Shown here: positions 18,468 through 26,718 of the stretch, in pieces | Layout of the letters: every line of letters begins with the position of its first letter | Position numbering within the stretch: position 1 is the stretch's first letter | Source: JAHRVQ01 sp963976815 | GTDB taxonomy: Bacteria; Pseudomonadota; Gammaproteobacteria; Pseudomonadales; Azotimanducaceae | Length of the DNA stretch: 64,000 bases | Direction: 5' to 3' | Assembly (NCBI GenBank): GCA_963976815.1 | Contig: CAXBLU010000010.1 | Location: 62,001 to 126,000 of the forward strand | Notes under the pieces: generated by a model | What the model was told of the DNA's origin: nothing | The model's database searches: none | The model's input: the letters and a program-made list of their open reading frames with translations, nothing else | Program-made: the position numbers and the translations under genes

Positions 18468-18653
18468 AAAACTTCTCTAATTTGATTAAATGTGATCCTA
18501 ATCGGTACCACGGCGGCGACATATATAGTGACAAAGTATCGAGGGGTCAAGCGCCGGTTGCTTTTTAGCTTAGCCGACTTTTGAGGAGTGTTGTCAACCT
18601 CCAAACACAATATTCCTCTCTAACAGTTTCAATTCGGGGGCACCCAGGCCGGG

Positions 18654-19172
18654 TCAGAGAACGACACATCGCTCAAGGAAATCAATCACTTCCTGCACTT
18701 CTCCGTCCTCGTGCCAGTACAAAGAAATGAACTGATTTTTTTCTTCAATCTTGATCACATCCAGGGGTAATTGAGCCAAATTGGCAGTTAAAAAACCTAA
18801 AACTCTGTTTAGCTCATTGCCGGGAGCGTCCGCTTCCCAATACCAATCACCCAATAATGGCGCACGACCACGAGCGTTGAAACGGACAATTGTCCAGCCA
18901 GGAAACTGTTCAGCGGTTTGATCCGGTGCTAACCGCCGCCTGAGTCTATAGGCGGTGAGTGAGAGTCTTCTGGGTAGGGGTTTACCCGTCGATGAACGGT
19001 ACTTTTTTAGATCTGGGTCCGGATCCTCTATGGTAGTCATCTCCACACCGATTCCGAGCCCCATGACACGCTTCCGCTTTGCCATACGCGCTTTATCACG
19101 CTGGGTCGGCAATATAGCCAGGATCGGTGCTGCAATCACAAGCAAGGCAACAATGATGATGAAATAAACCAT
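18654..19172 (-). CDS. Unknown single-pass membrane protein
   Basis: I do not recognise this 172-aa protein. One N-terminal transmembrane helix (about residues 2-20) is followed by a short basic segment (QRDKARMAKRKRVMGLGIGVEM) and a soluble C-terminal domain of about 100 residues with WTIVRFNARGRAPLLGDWYW and a Glu/Asp-rich end. The basic stretch after the helix suggests the domain is cytoplasmic. Codon and base composition look like the neighbours, so it is probably a real gene. It follows the divergent usp promoter region and is read towards topA, 186 bp away. Confidence 0.7.
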   Translation of the reverse strand: MVYFIIIVALLVIAAPILAILPTQRDKARMAKRKRVMGLGIGVEMTTIEDPDPDLKKYRSSTGKPLPRRLSLTAYRLRRRLAPDQTAEQFPGWTIVRFNARGRAPLLGDWYWEADAPGNELNRVLGFLTANLAQLPLDVIKIEEKNQFISLYWHEDGEVQEVIDFLERCVVL

Positions 19173-19283
19173 GGTGATTATGCTCTAGGACAATGATTCG
19201 GTTAGATTGTTGAGAATACCCTTTTTACTGTGTACATTTGCCCCAAATAACCATAACAATAAGATTTTCGGGAGGTACAGAGT

Positions 19284-19718
19284 ATGGGTGAATACAAGCA
19301 CATTCTCGTCGCGGTAGATTTGACTGAAGAGTCCCATCATGTCGCTAGACGTGCCTGCAAACTTCGCGCTGCCAACAACGCCAAAATCAGTTGCCTCCAT
19401 GTCATCGAGCCCCTCAGCCTCGCTTATGGTGGTGATATTCCGATGGACCTCTCCACCATCCAGGAACAGATCCAGGAAACAGCAAAAACCCATCTCGCTG
19501 AATTCGCCCGAACCCTATCCATTCCAGAAGATAGCCAACACCTGATCTTCGGCCGACCTGAAACTGAAATCCACGCCATGGCCAATCAAATTGGTGCAGA
19601 TCTGATTGTTGTCGGCAGCCACGGGCGCCACGGTCTGGCGTTGCTTCTAGGCTCAACGGCTAACGGTGTCTTGCACGGCGCACCCTGTGATGTCCTGGCA
19701 GTCAGGGTTGGTAACTAG
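19284..19718 (+). CDS. Universal stress protein, UspA-type
   Basis: Small nucleotide-binding stress protein of 144 aa. The ILVAVDLTEES start (residues 7-17) and the ATP-binding motif G-x2-G-x9-G-S/T, seen as GSHGRHGLALLLGSTANGVL near residues 112-131, indicate the ATP-binding subclass. A GGGAGG site precedes the ATG. It stands alone between a divergent unknown gene and slt. Its role is presumably survival under stress or stasis; no direct target can be read from context. Confidence 0.93.
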   Translation: MGEYKHILVAVDLTEESHHVARRACKLRAANNAKISCLHVIEPLSLAYGGDIPMDLSTIQEQIQETAKTHLAEFARTLSIPEDSQHLIFGRPETEIHAMANQIGADLIVVGSHGRHGLALLLGSTANGVLHGAPCDVLAVRVGN

Positions 19719-19792
19719 CGTATTCACAAAAAGGTTTACCTTCTTTTGGTAAACAAGCTAAGGTCTGGTGGTTAGTCGCGACACGCCAAAAA

Positions 19793-21787
19793 ATGTATTT
19801 CCCTAGAGTTACCCAACTAGTTCTTTTATTCGCTTTTGTTGGATCCCTGATCCCCATGCCCTCTTTCGCGAGCTTTAATTTTAGCGGCGATCAGCGCTCG
19901 GAAGAATCCAGATACGAACAACGGGAGCGCTACAAAACACTGCTTTACCAGATTAAATCAAATCAACACAGTCGTTATGAAGCCAACAAATCTGAACTCG
20001 TCGGCTACCCACTATTCCCTTACCTCGAATATCAAAGTCTGATTCATCGTTTGTCGCGGCAGACTCCCGCGGACATCAAGGCGTTTATTGATCAATACGG
20101 CGACACGCCACTCGCGTCTCAACTGCTCCAAAATTGGCTCTATTCCCTCGCTAAAAGAGGCGATTGGAAGACTTTTATCAATCACTTTGACGGGACTACC
20201 GACAACACCAAAGAAAATACCTGCTTTCATGCCTATGCACTCTGGCGCAACGGGCGGACCGATGAGGCGCTGGAAATTGCCGAGAAGCTTTGGGTAGTAG
20301 CCTATTCACAGCCAGACGAGTGTGACGCAATCTTTAAGGTCTGGAGGGATAACAACGGACTAACCCCAGAAATCGCATGGCGACGCTATGAATCCGCAAT
20401 TATGGCCAATGAGATTACGCTGGCGAACTATCTTGAGCGGTTTATTTCCAGGGAGGATAAAAATACCGCCGCCAGACTTAAACGGTTTCATGTCCAGCCG
20501 AGGCGACTGCCAACCGAGAATAACTATGGCCCTGACACTGAACTCGGTAGACGCATCCTCGCCCATGGCATAGAACGTCTGGCGAAACGGGACTCTGAAA
20601 GTGCACTGCGAACCCTTAAAAAAGTAGCGGGACAATACCAGTTTGATCCAGCAACCTTAACAAACCTGTACAACATTATTGGCGTCAGATTAGCTCGGAA
20701 CCTCAATACATTGCCGTTGCTAGAAGAGCTTCCAATTGATTTAACGGCGGACCAAAACCTCGTCGAAGCTCAGTTACTCACCCATATCAAACAACTCAAT
20801 TGGAACTCGGCCCTGGTCTATTTGTATTTGCTACCGGATGAGGCACAACAATCGCTGCGCTGGCAATACTGGCAAGGCAGAATCCTACTCGGCTCCGGCT
20901 CCCCCGCTGATATTCAACAGGGCCGAGACATTTTTCAGTCACTGGCTCAGGAACGTAGCTTTTATGGATTCCTCGCCGCCGATGCACTCGAACTGCCCTA
21001 TAGCTATGAAGACACTCCTGAAACTATCACCCACGAGCAGGTACATGCGTTAGAAGAAACACCTGGCATCCAACGCGCACTTGAACTATTTGCCCTGGGG
21101 GAAAAGACCCGCGCCCGAAGGGAATGGCGATTTACGACGGATGGATTTTCGGACATAGAACTTCGCATCGCTGCCAGAGTAGCTGAAAAGTGGGGTTGGC
21201 ATGAACAGGCCATACGCGCCATGATCACAGCAAAAGCCTGGGATGACCTGACTCCTCGATTCCCCCTCGCCTATCAAGATAACTTTGTCGCTGGTGCCAG
21301 AACGGAGGACATTCCGTTAACCTGGAGCATGGCCATTGCGCGCCAGGAAAGCGCCTTTATGCCAGATGCGAGAAGCTCAGCCGGTGCCATAGGTCTTATG
21401 CAGCTAATGCCTGCAACGGCGAGACAGGTGGCCAAGGAAAAAGGAGTTTCTATCCGTTCAAACAACGAACTCACGGACCCGCTGACCAATATTAAGCTTG
21501 GCACAGCTTATCTGGGCCGTATGTTCAGACGTTTTAATCACAATCGGATCCTTGCTTCTGCGGCTTACAATGCCGGACCAAATCGGGTTGCAAAATGGCT
21601 GGATCCCACGCTACCCCTGGATGTTTGGATCGAAACCATTCCGTTTGCCGAAACCAGAAATTACGTTCAGAACGTATTGGTCTTTTCATCAATCTACAGC
21701 CGAAAACTGAACCAGGACATTCCATTAATCTTTGCCCATGAACGGCGGGATTTTTCCAACCCCGAACTCAGTCTAACTCTTCCCTGA
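19793..21787 (+). CDS. slt: Soluble lytic murein transglycosylase
   Basis: Periplasmic enzyme cutting peptidoglycan glycan strands to form 1,6-anhydromuropeptides, 664 aa. Signal peptide (about 1-26), long alpha-superhelical U domain (about 30-480), then the lysozyme-like catalytic domain with Glu519 in ARQESAFMPDARSSAGAIGLMQ and the later AYNAGPNRV motif near residue 595. Length and domain order match Slt70. No ribosome-binding site of note. A hairpin (19734-19754, seven-bp arms) lies between usp and slt but lacks a T run. Confidence 0.95.
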   Translation: MYFPRVTQLVLLFAFVGSLIPMPSFASFNFSGDQRSEESRYEQRERYKTLLYQIKSNQHSRYEANKSELVGYPLFPYLEYQSLIHRLSRQTPADIKAFIDQYGDTPLASQLLQNWLYSLAKRGDWKTFINHFDGTTDNTKENTCFHAYALWRNGRTDEALEIAEKLWVVAYSQPDECDAIFKVWRDNNGLTPEIAWRRYESAIMANEITLANYLERFISREDKNTAARLKRFHVQPRRLPTENNYGPDTELGRRILAHGIERLAKRDSESALRTLKKVAGQYQFDPATLTNLYNIIGVRLARNLNTLPLLEELPIDLTADQNLVEAQLLTHIKQLNWNSALVYLYLLPDEAQQSLRWQYWQGRILLGSGSPADIQQGRDIFQSLAQERSFYGFLAADALELPYSYEDTPETITHEQVHALEETPGIQRALELFALGEKTRARREWRFTTDGFSDIELRIAARVAEKWGWHEQAIRAMITAKAWDDLTPRFPLAYQDNFVAGARTEDIPLTWSMAIARQESAFMPDARSSAGAIGLMQLMPATARQVAKEKGVSIRSNNELTDPLTNIKLGTAYLGRMFRRFNHNRILASAAYNAGPNRVAKWLDPTLPLDVWIETIPFAETRNYVQNVLVFSSIYSRKLNQDIPLIFAHERRDFSNPELSLTLP

Positions 21788-21931
21788 ACCCAACGCGCAA
21801 CCCCGTACATTTGAACTATCCTTAAGGAAACCCAGGCAACACCACGGGCCTGGCTCGCGAGGTCAAGGTATGTTTGCTACCAGTCAATTTGGTCTGGACG
21901 CAAATGGGTGCCATTTAAAGGAAAGCAAACA

Positions 21932-22048
21932 ATGCTGCAAATTAAGTTCACGTTGAAGCCCAGCGAAGCGTTCTCTCCGGTCAATTTTACGGGCGGCCTA
22001 CCGACAATATTTTCCCCGCGTCCGCAGCTCCCAGCGGCAACAAAGTAG
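21932..22048 (+). CDS. Possible 38-residue small ORF upstream of the EAL-HDOD gene
   Basis: A short ORF starting ATG at 21932 and ending TAG at 22046-22048, with a good AAAGGAAA ribosome-binding site at about nine bases. The peptide starts MLQIKFTLKPSEAFSPVNFT and has no recognised motif. It ends 13 bp before the EAL-HDOD start, so it could be a leader peptide or a chance ORF in a 274-bp intergenic region. Nothing else is evident in that region. Confidence 0.3.
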   Translation: MLQIKFTLKPSEAFSPVNFTGGLPTIFSPRPQLPAATK

Positions 22049-22061
22049 AACGATATTAGTC

Positions 22062-23270
22062 ATGCAAGATCGTGTCCTTATGGCAAGACAGCCCATCTAT
22101 GATCGCCAGATCAAGGTGGTTGCCTATGAACTTTTGTTTCGTCAGTACAGCTCTGAAAAAGCCGGTGTCATCGACGGTGACGCTGCAACCTCAGAGTTGC
22201 TCGTAGATGCTTTCACTCAATGGGACATTCGTGAAATTGTCGGTGACACCAAAGCATTTGTTAACTTTACCAAGGCGCTAATCAGTAAACCGTTACCCTT
22301 CGACAAAAGACATCTGGTCATTGAGGTACTAGAGGATGTCGCCATAGATCAGTGTCTGGTTGATGACTTGAGAAGACTATCCGAAAGCGGCTACACCATC
22401 GCATTGGACGATTTTGTCCATTCAGCCAAGGCCAAGGATATTCTGCCCTTTGCAGACATCGTCAAACTAGACGTATTGGAACTCAGCAGGGAGGAAGTGA
22501 AAGAACATGTCAAAATTTTAGCTGAATACAATGTTCAACTTCTTGCCGAGAAAGTCGAAACTCACGAAGAGTATGAATTCTGTAAAAGCCTTGGGTTTGA
22601 ACTTTTCCAGGGATATTTTCTCTGCAAACCCGAACTCATCAGCAACAAAAAGATTCCTGCGAGCAAACTCACGGTATTGCAACTTCTGCACAAATTACAA
22701 AACCCAGAAATTGATATGCAGGAGCTAGAGCAGATTGTTTCTGGTGACCCTGTGCTGAGTTTTAAGGTCTTAAAACTTGTTAATTCCGCAGGGTACACAA
22801 AAGCTGCAAAAATAGAGTCCATGCGCCAGGCGATTAGCTATCTTGGCCTGGATAGGCTGCGTAGCTTGACGGCGCTGCTGGCGTTATCAGGACTATCGGA
22901 TAAACCAAGTGCACTAAGAGACTACTCGTGTATCCGGGCGCGGCTGTGTGAATTGATTGGTCAAAGAATTACCCCACATGACGCCTCAAGCTATTTTTCA
23001 GTCGGCCTTTTATCAATGTTAGAAGCTTATTTCGACAAGAGTCTTACGGAGCTTCTCGAGCTTTTAGAGCTTCATGAGGATATCAAGGTCGCCCTCATGA
23101 GCGGCGAAGGCAACTATGGATCCGTGCTCAACATTGTCGCCTGCCTTCAGGAAGCGGATTTCGAGAAGATCAATTGGGACTTTCTCAAAACCTACAACAT
23201 TACCCCCGATTGCCTCACTGCAATGAGTCAGGAAAGTATCCGGTGGTATCAAGAACTCATCGCCCTCTGA
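22062..23270 (+). CDS. EAL-HDOD signalling protein
   Basis: Two-domain regulator of 402 aa: EAL-like domain (about 1-200) and HDOD domain (about 205-400). In the EAL part, Glu23, Asn68, Glu88, Asp116-Asp117, Lys135, Glu163 and Gln183 line up with the usual metal and substrate residues, but EAL itself reads ELL and loop 6 after DDF lacks the GTG-Y-S segment (DDFVHSAKA). EAL-HDOD proteins are mostly inactive as cyclic-di-GMP phosphodiesterases and act through protein contacts, so catalysis is doubtful. Targets unknown; homologues affect motility and biofilm in other gammaproteobacteria. It may share a transcript with tatD (53 bp later). Confidence 0.88.
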   Translation: MQDRVLMARQPIYDRQIKVVAYELLFRQYSSEKAGVIDGDAATSELLVDAFTQWDIREIVGDTKAFVNFTKALISKPLPFDKRHLVIEVLEDVAIDQCLVDDLRRLSESGYTIALDDFVHSAKAKDILPFADIVKLDVLELSREEVKEHVKILAEYNVQLLAEKVETHEEYEFCKSLGFELFQGYFLCKPELISNKKIPASKLTVLQLLHKLQNPEIDMQELEQIVSGDPVLSFKVLKLVNSAGYTKAAKIESMRQAISYLGLDRLRSLTALLALSGLSDKPSALRDYSCIRARLCELIGQRITPHDASSYFSVGLLSMLEAYFDKSLTELLELLELHEDIKVALMSGEGNYGSVLNIVACLQEADFEKINWDFLKTYNITPDCLTAMSQESIRWYQELIAL

Positions 23271-23323
23271 CCTGGTTAGAAAATTTTTGTATACTGCCAA
23301 CTTGATTTTTTATTGGCTAAACC

Positions 23324-24109
23324 ATGTCGTTAATCGATATCGGCGCAAACCTTACCCATGAGAGTTTCGAACAGGATCTGCCTGAGGTCCTCGATTCCGC
23401 TCGGTCCCATAATGTCACCCAACTGATGGTCACCGGTGCCAGTGTTAAGGGTAGCAAGCAGGCTTTTGAGCTGGCCAGACAGTACCCTGATTTCCTCTAT
23501 GCAACCGCTGGTATTCACCCCCACCATGCCGATGAGGCAACCGCCGCCGGGCTGACCGCCATTGAAGCATTGTTAGCTGAACCTGAAGTAAAAGCAGTAG
23601 GCGAAACCGGGCTGGACTTTTTCCGCGACTTTTCCGATCGAGAGAACCAACAAGCTTCATTTCTTGCCCATATAGAGTTAGCTAAGACCCATCAACTACC
23701 CATGTTTTTGCATGAACGAGATGCTTATCCAACCTTCTATGATCTGCTTGCACCCCACCGGAATAAACTTGGTGCGATTGTCGTACATTGTTTTACTGGC
23801 CAGGAGGATGCTTTGAACGCCTACCTGGACCTGGATTGTCATATTGGCATTACTGGCTGGATTTGTGATGAACGTCGCGGCCAACACCTAATCGAACTGG
23901 TTAAGCAGATCCCTCTAAATAGAATCATGTTAGAGACGGATTCCCCTTACTTAATGCCTCGGACGCTGAAGCCAAAACCCAAGTCCCGCCGCAATGAACC
24001 AAAACATTTGGCGCACATCTGTGACTTTGTTGCTCACGTCCTGGGAATCACTTCAGCCCAACTCGCCGATGCCACATCCGAAAATGCCCGGGAATTCTTT
24101 TCCCTATGA
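23324..24109 (+). CDS. tatD: TatD family metal-dependent DNase
   Basis: Metal-dependent 3'-5' exonuclease/hydrolase of 261 aa. The start LIDIGANLTH, GIHPHHAD near residue 68, GETGLDF (about 92), HCFTG (about 153), the hallmark GWICDERRG (about 185) and ETDSPYLMPR (about 206) with RRNEP closely follow E. coli TatD rather than YcfH or YjjV. Likely roles are DNA repair or degradation. Its last four bases overlap the next gene (ATGA), so they are translationally coupled. Confidence 0.92.
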   Translation: MSLIDIGANLTHESFEQDLPEVLDSARSHNVTQLMVTGASVKGSKQAFELARQYPDFLYATAGIHPHHADEATAAGLTAIEALLAEPEVKAVGETGLDFFRDFSDRENQQASFLAHIELAKTHQLPMFLHERDAYPTFYDLLAPHRNKLGAIVVHCFTGQEDALNAYLDLDCHIGITGWICDERRGQHLIELVKQIPLNRIMLETDSPYLMPRTLKPKPKSRRNEPKHLAHICDFVAHVLGITSAQLADATSENAREFFSL

Positions 24110-24354
24110 AACTAAATTTTTATACCACCCTCGGATGTCATCTCTGTGAACAAGCACTGCAGGTTGTCGCCAGGTTGCAAGCCACTGAATTCCCGAACCT
24201 GGAACTGATTTCAATTGATATTGCTGACAAAGATGATCTAGTCGAGCGATACGGCATCCGAATTCCGGTGGTGCATATCACCGATGCCCAGACTGATTTG
24301 GGTTGGCCTTTCGACGAGGAAAAGTTAAAACGTTACCTGGAGTCCGCCAGCTAA
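24106..24354 (+). CDS. Glutaredoxin-like (DUF836) protein
   Basis: Small thioredoxin-fold protein of 82 aa with a CxxC redox motif at residues 11-14 (CHLC), a cis-Pro segment (RIPVVHI) near residue 56 and C-terminal helix. Matches the short DUF836/YbaK-unrelated glutaredoxin-like family rather than classical GrxA or GrxC. Redox partner unknown. It overlaps tatD by four bases and the ABC-F gene by one base, forming a tight three-gene block. Confidence 0.85.
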   Translation: MKLNFYTTLGCHLCEQALQVVARLQATEFPNLELISIDIADKDDLVERYGIRIPVVHITDAQTDLGWPFDEEKLKRYLESAS

Positions 24355-26072
24355 TGCCTCTACTCCAGTGTCACAATATCGGTCATAGTGTCGGCACTAA
24401 ACGGCTATTCCGAGAACTCACTTTTACAATTAACGAGTCGAGTAAAACTGGTCTGGTTGGACATAACGGCGCGGGGAAATCGACCCTGCTGGCTATTCTG
24501 GCTAATACGCTAGACGCAGATGAAGGCGACATCAGTCGAAGTCAGCAGTTGCAGCTTGAAACCGTAGAACAGTTTCTTCCTCCCGAACTACAGCAGCAAA
24601 AATTGCTCGATTGTTTGCTCGACAAGATTCCCGTCGAAGATCGCGATTTTTCTGTTTACAAAGCAGAGAAGCTCCTCGACACAATGGGATTTTCTCAAGC
24701 AGAGCGCGATTACCTGGTTGGGGACTTAAGCGGTGGTCAACAAAACAGACTCATGTTCGCCCGGGCAGTCTTGAACGAGCCTAACCTTATTTTGTTCGAT
24801 GAACCTACCAACCACCTCGACATGAAAACCCTGGTGTTCTTCGAAGAATACCTAAAATCAATGGCATCAAGCTTTGTGATCATTTCCCACGACCGGGCTT
24901 TTTTGGACGCAGTCACCGACACCACAATATTTCTTCGAGATGAGCGCCTGTACGAATTTTCACTGCCCTATTCCAAAGCAAAAACTGCACTCGAAGCGCA
25001 AGATATTGCCGCTGCAGAAAGGTTAAAGCAGGAAGAAAAGACGATCAAACAACTTTCAGAAAGCGCCAAGCGACTCGCGCTCTGGGGCAGGGTTTACGAC
25101 AACGAAAAACTCGCCGCTAAAGCAAAAACCATGGAGAAACGCATAGAGAAACTCGAAGAGCAAAAAACCTTTGTGAGTCGTGGTTCCGGCTTAAGTCTCA
25201 CGCTTGATGTATCAACCAGCAAAGCCAATCGCGCACTTCAAGTTGAGGATCACGAGGTACACTCTCCGGATGGTCAGGTACTATTCTACATCGAAGACTT
25301 CTACATGAAACCTGGAGACAGAGTTGCACTGTTAGGTCACAATGGCGCGGGTAAAACAAGCTTTATCAACGAACTCAGACATAGCTACTCAGATGGTATA
25401 CGTCAGTCCATTCGGTTTAATCCACAGTGCGAAATGGGCTACTACGACCAGGAGATTGAACGACTAGATCCAGGCCACAGCATGGTGGAAAGTCTTCGGG
25501 CCAACTGTCAAAAAGGCACCGAGGCAGACTTTAAAGCTGGACTCATTCGCGCGGGGTTTCCTTACGCGGATATGGACAAATCAGTGGCGGTACTCAGTGG
25601 CGGTGAAAAAGCCCGGCTCATGTTTTTGATCATTCGTCTAAATCGACCTAACTACCTCATTCTCGATGAACCCACGAACCATATTGATATTCAAGGTAAA
25701 GAAGAACTAGAGGCGCAAATATTAGAAAGTGAAGCCACTGTATTGATCACCTCACACGACCGTCGATTTGTTGACACCATCGCTGACCGCTATGTTGTGA
25801 TAGAAGACGGCAAGCTGATTGAAGTAAACAGCCCAGAGGCATTTTATCGGCAGGCGCTACAGACAAAGGCAGATTCGCGGGACAAAAACACCTCTCAAAA
25901 TCAAACCAAACAAAGCCTTGAAGGTCAGACTGACGATGACCTGCTGACTCGACTAGTGGAGTTAGAAGAGAAGCTGGCGGCTGACCTTAAACGGAAAGCC
26001 AAATTCCAAAAACCGCAATTGCAGGCAAGCTGGCGAGAAGAGATATCAGAACTGCAGCGCCGCTTGGATTAA
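24354..26072 (+). CDS. ABC-F family ATPase
   Basis: Duplicated ABC ATPase without membrane domains, 572 aa from the ATG at 24354. Walker A motifs GHNGAGKST (36-44) and GHNGAGKTS (about 326), signatures LSGGQQNR and LSGGEKAR, and Walker B boxes LILFDEPTNHLD and LILDEPTNHID are intact. A charged linker separates the domains and a Lys/Glu coiled coil ends the protein. ABC-F proteins act on the ribosome. Members differ (Uup, YheS, YbiT, EttA); I cannot choose firmly. An earlier in-frame start at 24303 would lie inside the preceding gene; the TAATG overlap favours 24354. It meets zntR tail to tail with a four-base overlap. Confidence 0.9.
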   Translation: MPLLQCHNIGHSVGTKRLFRELTFTINESSKTGLVGHNGAGKSTLLAILANTLDADEGDISRSQQLQLETVEQFLPPELQQQKLLDCLLDKIPVEDRDFSVYKAEKLLDTMGFSQAERDYLVGDLSGGQQNRLMFARAVLNEPNLILFDEPTNHLDMKTLVFFEEYLKSMASSFVIISHDRAFLDAVTDTTIFLRDERLYEFSLPYSKAKTALEAQDIAAAERLKQEEKTIKQLSESAKRLALWGRVYDNEKLAAKAKTMEKRIEKLEEQKTFVSRGSGLSLTLDVSTSKANRALQVEDHEVHSPDGQVLFYIEDFYMKPGDRVALLGHNGAGKTSFINELRHSYSDGIRQSIRFNPQCEMGYYDQEIERLDPGHSMVESLRANCQKGTEADFKAGLIRAGFPYADMDKSVAVLSGGEKARLMFLIIRLNRPNYLILDEPTNHIDIQGKEELEAQILESEATVLITSHDRRFVDTIADRYVVIEDGKLIEVNSPEAFYRQALQTKADSRDKNTSQNQTKQSLEGQTDDDLLTRLVELEEKLAADLKRKAKFQKPQLQASWREEISELQRRLD

Positions 26073-26509
26073 GGGATCGGCTCATTCTTTAGCTCAACCC
26101 CTAAATCACTCTCCAGGGCATGCAAAATCGAACAGCTCGCGGCGGAAACATCTGCCCCACAACAGGCATCGGTCACCTGCTGGAGTGCCGAGCGCATCCG
26201 GTACAATTCTTCAATTTTGGCCTGAATCACTTCTAACTTCTCTTCCGCCAGAGATTTAACTTCTCGGCAGGTTGAGTCAGCCTTTTCCACGTTCAAACTG
26301 AGTAGCTCACCCACCTCCTTTAGGGAAAAGCCCATCCGCTTTGCCCGTAGGATAAAGCTCACCTGGTCGACGGAGGCTTGATTGTACATTCGGTATCCAG
26401 AGGCACTTCTTCTCGGAGCTGACAACAAGCCTTTGGATTCATAAAATCGCAGGGTCTCATTATTCGTTTGGGTCAATTCGGCGAGTTCACCAATTCTTAG
26501 TGACGTCAT
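26069..26509 (-). CDS. MerR-family metal regulator, ZntR-like
   Basis: Metal-sensing transcription activator of 146 aa. N-terminal winged helix (RIGELAELTQTNNETLRFYESKGLL), dimer helix, and metal-binding C-terminus. Cys81, Cys116, Cys117 and Cys126 align with the four cysteines of E. coli ZntR (each two positions later), but the ligand His119 of ZntR is replaced by Val121. The family would respond to Zn, Cd or Pb. The ATG at 26509 with AGGAG at seven bases is preferred to a TTG at 26593 that falls inside its own promoter. No export pump gene is in the window. A matching operator lies upstream, suggesting autoregulation. Confidence 0.85.
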   Translation of the reverse strand: MTSLRIGELAELTQTNNETLRFYESKGLLSAPRRSASGYRMYNQASVDQVSFILRAKRMGFSLKEVGELLSLNVEKADSTCREVKSLAEEKLEVIQAKIEELYRMRSALQQVTDACCGADVSAASCSILHALESDLGVELKNEPIP

Positions 26510-26562
26510 TTTAGTCTCCTGTTTTCTTATCAAGCTCTGGATCAAGTAGTCATCCGCCACAA

Positions 26563-26593
26563 GCTTAAAGCCTATAGTAAACTTTAGGGTCAA
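26563..26593 (-). promoter_or_regulatory. MerR-type promoter and operator of the zntR-like gene
   Basis: On the minus strand a -35 TTGACC (26593-26588) and a poor -10 TTAAGC (26568-26563) are separated by 19 bp, the stretched spacing typical of MerR-family promoters. The spacer holds an imperfect dyad, CCTA-A-AGT-TT-ACT-A-TAGG, with matching arms. The start codon would be about 47 bases downstream. Confidence 0.65.
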
Positions 26594-26718
26594 GCAAAAT
26601 TCCGAGCGTCATCCAATAATTCCCTTGAATCTCCACTAAATCTCACGTTCAAGTACTTTCACCTGGCCCCCGCTGTGCCTATCATCACGCCTTCGAATTG
26701 GGATAAAGCGAGTCAATC

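Noticed and set aside
19734..19754. Hairpin after usp as an intrinsic terminator
   Set aside because: Seven-bp stem but no T run on either strand; evidence too weak to list as a terminator.
24303..24353. Longer start for the ABC-F protein
   Set aside because: Would lie within the glutaredoxin-like gene; the TAATG start fits family alignment.
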